A DNA stretch of 64,000 bases from the NCBI GenBank assembly GCA_021613375.1, contig CM038703.1, positions 20,882,194 to 20,946,193 of the forward strand, given 5' to 3'. Of the stretch, positions 62,501 through 64,000 are shown piece by piece (positions within the stretch are counted from its first letter, which is position 1; each line of letters starts with the position of its first letter). This stretch comes from Megaleporinus macrocephalus (Eukaryota; Chordata; Actinopteri; Characiformes; Anostomidae). The position numbers and the translations under genes were made by a program. Under the pieces are notes generated by a model, which did no database searches, was not told the origin of the DNA, and saw only the letters and a program-made list of their open reading frames with translations.

Positions 62501-63170
62501 GAGAGATACTGACAGATACATACACAGAGAGAGCTACTGACAAACAGATACATACACAGAGAGATACTGACCAGCAGATACATACACAGAGATACTGACC
62601 AGCAAATACATACACAGAGAGATACTGACCAACAGATACATACACAGAGAGATATACTGACCAGCAGATACATACACAGAGAGAGATACTGACAAACAGA
62701 TACATACACAGAGAGAGATACTGACAAACAGATACATACACAGAGAGAGCTACTGACCAGCAGCTACATACACAGAGATACTGACCAGCAGATACATACA
62801 CAGAGAGATACTGACCAACAGATACATACACAGAGATACTGACCAGCAGATACATACACAGAGAGATACTGACCAACAGATACATACACAGAGATACTGG
62901 CCAGCAGATACTTACACAGAGAGAGATACTGACCAGCAGATACATACTGACAGAGAGATACTGACAGATACATACACATAGAGAGCTACTGACAAACAGA
63001 TACATACACAGAGAGAGATACTGACCAGCAGATACATACACAGAGAGATACTGACCAACAGATACATACAGAGAGAGAGATACTGACCAACAGATACATA
63101 CACAGAGATACTGGCCAGCAGATACTTACACAGAGAGAGATGCTGACCAATAGATACTGATAAACATATA
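59505..63170 (-). repeat. minisatellite near 30 bp per unit, about 120 copies
   Basis: A tandem array of units starting GATACTGACC and ending TACACAGAGA. Unit length varies mainly by the number of GA pairs. Main variants are AGCAG, AACAG, AAACAG and a short form lacking this part. From about 61.2 kb on, a higher-order pattern repeats: the variant GACCAGCAGCTACATAC occurs at 61,441, 61,885, 62,333 and 62,755 (spacing 444, 448 and 422 bp). The minus strand has few stops, giving frames up to 726 codons that translate to decapeptide repeats rich in Ser, Val, Tyr, Leu and Cys. They overlap in three frames and have no gene signals, so I regard them as artefacts. The plus strand has regular TGA stops. 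Confidence 0.96.
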
Positions 63171-63265
63171 CATATACAGAAAGACTGAAAAAAACAGGAC
63201 AGAGAAATTCATCTTTAATATAATAGAATAAAATAATAAGTAGTTTAATAACAGAGCTGGAGTTC

Positions 63266-63400
63266 ACTTGTGACATACTCCACTGTTCTATTAGTTATGT
63301 CTTTACCCATCTGTAGACTTCATGTGAAGGAAAAAGAAAGACAGAGACACAGAAGGAAAACAGAGAGAGGAGAGTAAAGAATGATAAAGGAGGACTTATA
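63266..63400. repeat. right flanking duplication of the 30-bp array
   Basis: CTTGTGACATACTCCACTGT, TTAGTTATGTCTTTACC and a GAAGGAAAA-type purine-rich stretch repeat the left flank at 59,283 in the same orientation, with about 10 percent differences in the first 40 bp. Confidence 0.85.
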
Positions 63401-63499
63401 GAATATATAAACCCCTGTTATGTGTGTGTGTGTATTTAATATGTAGATCTTCTCCACTCTCTTAACCTTCACTGCCCTCACCAAGTCCCTGCTCTCTGG

Positions 63500-63900
63500 T
63501 CTTCAGGTACGAGTCCTCGGACTCTGTGCTCTCGGGGGTCGAGCTGGAGCTGCTGTGCTCCTTTAACAAAAACACGGCGTGACGTCAGGCGTCGCGTTTA
63601 TATGTTGAGCACGAGGCGCGTCGCTCGCGAGAAGTTTAAGAAGCTCAACATGAGCGGAGGAGCAGCGGACGAGGGGAGAGTGGAGGATGAGAAGAAGAAG
63701 AAGTGCGTGTCTCTCAGAGCGGGATGTTTCCACAGTGGATTAGTGTGTTCAGCGGGAGCGCCGTGGCCGAGCAGAGCCGAGGAGTATCACGGCAGCGTGC
63801 GCGTCGCGTACAGTAACGGCTCGCCAGCACAACACGTTGAAAAGTGAGGAGGGATGACGGTCCACGGCGTAGCAAAACCCCGAAACGTGGCTTTGTTTCA
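63500..63900 (+). promoter_or_regulatory. CpG-island-like promoter with CRE and TATA-like box
   Basis: A sharp rise in GC and CpG compared with the rest of the window. A perfect palindromic CRE, TGACGTCA (63,580-63,587), lies ten bases before a TATA-like TTTATATG (63,597-63,604). This order suits a plus-strand start near 63,625-63,635. ATF/CREB-family proteins bind such sites. The direction is uncertain because CpG-island promoters are often bidirectional. Confidence 0.5.
63650..63843 (+). CDS. possible first coding exon of an unidentified gene
   Basis: I do not recognise the product. The ATG at 63,650 has an A at position -3 and opens MSGGAADEGRVEDEKKKK, a small acidic-then-basic start. The frame stays open for 65 codons to a TGA at 63,845-63,847. 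A donor-like AAA|GTGAGG lies at 63,843/63,844, just before that stop, so the frame may splice onward past the window. An in-frame ATG at 63,602 overlaps the TATA-like box and is a less likely start. The CpG island and CRE/TATA arrangement upstream favour a real gene start, but composition downstream of the Lys run is not clearly coding. It could equally be a 5' untranslated exon. Confidence 0.25.
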
Positions 63901-64000
63901 CAAGTTTTTCAAGAGCGACGCCAGCTAAAGTAGCCCTGTTTGTCTATTTTTAACAGCAGCAACAAAAAAACAACAACAAATTCCTGTCAGGAAACGACGT
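63848..64000. other. unassigned sequence at window end
   Basis: Possible start of a first intron or 5'UTR. CAACAACAAC-like A/C-rich sequence lies near the end, with no further feature. Confidence 0.35.

Noticed and set aside
59505..63170. CRISPR-like array
   Set aside because: Units are directly contiguous with no unique spacers, and the setting is a vertebrate genome.
59243..63276. Minus-strand frames (up to 726 codons) as a membrane-like repeat protein
   Set aside because: They follow from a stop-poor 30-bp unit, exist in three overlapping frames and encode degenerate decapeptides without domain features.
63470..63575. Minus-strand Ser/Glu-rich exon or plus-strand terminal exon after the CAG at 63,504-63,506
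   Set aside because: The minus frame has an upstream in-frame stop with no ATG and only a weak acceptor. The plus frame is 25 codons long. Either could be real but nothing distinguishes them from chance in GC-rich DNA.
1..64000. tRNA, rRNA or snRNA genes
   Set aside because: No internal A/B-box pair with a cloverleaf and no rRNA core motifs were seen by eye. A covariance-model scan would be decisive.

Overview
This is vertebrate nuclear DNA, most likely from a teleost fish. The base composition is AT-rich, and there are long CA, TA, GA and CT microsatellites. Decayed Tc1/mariner transposases, hAT elements and LINE fragments of the kinds common in fish are present. One palindromic repeat family (around the motif GCAGTGACACTGA) matches my memory of repeats in otophysan fish such as characins and catfish, so that narrower placement is an inference. 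No bacterial or viral gene system is present.

Almost all of the window is intergenic or intronic. I found no complete protein-coding gene, rRNA, tRNA or CRISPR array. The long open frames at 4.6-9.0 kb (+ strand) and 59.2-63.3 kb (- strand) come from stop-free tandem repeats and should not be read as proteins. The only support for a gene start is at the right edge: a CpG-rich segment at about 63.50-63.90 kb with a perfect CRE, a TATA-like box and a possible first coding exon on the + strand running toward the window end.

Layout. 0-4.5 kb: unique AT-rich DNA, a possible LTR-like insertion and old repeats. 4.49-9.38 kb: a hAT-like element whose interior is an array of about 75 copies of a 58-bp unit. 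9.4-19.3 kb: noncoding DNA with palindromic repeats, a CA array, a TA array and a dead Tc1 element. 19.3-20.2 kb: a degenerate ACTC tract. 20.8-39 kb: noncoding DNA with dispersed repeats, a 176-bp foldback structure (25.3 kb), a 111-nt hairpin (36.1 kb) and several Tc1/mariner remnants. 39.2-40.6 kb: a LINE 3' end split by a 710-bp hAT element with a perfect 8-bp target duplication. 40.7-50 kb: palindromic elements, MITEs and a second hAT copy. 50-59 kb: mostly unique DNA with islands that could be conserved regulatory elements. 59.5-63.17 kb: about 120 copies of a unit near 30 bp with higher-order structure, flanked by a direct duplication and ending about 0.3-0.4 kb before the CpG island.

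The most notable structures are the tandem array grown inside a hAT element, the promoter-adjacent array between duplicated flanks, the nested hAT-in-LINE insertion, the foldback and hairpin structures, and a small palindromic MITE family with five copies here. Family assignments rest on remembered consensus features and were not checked by database search.
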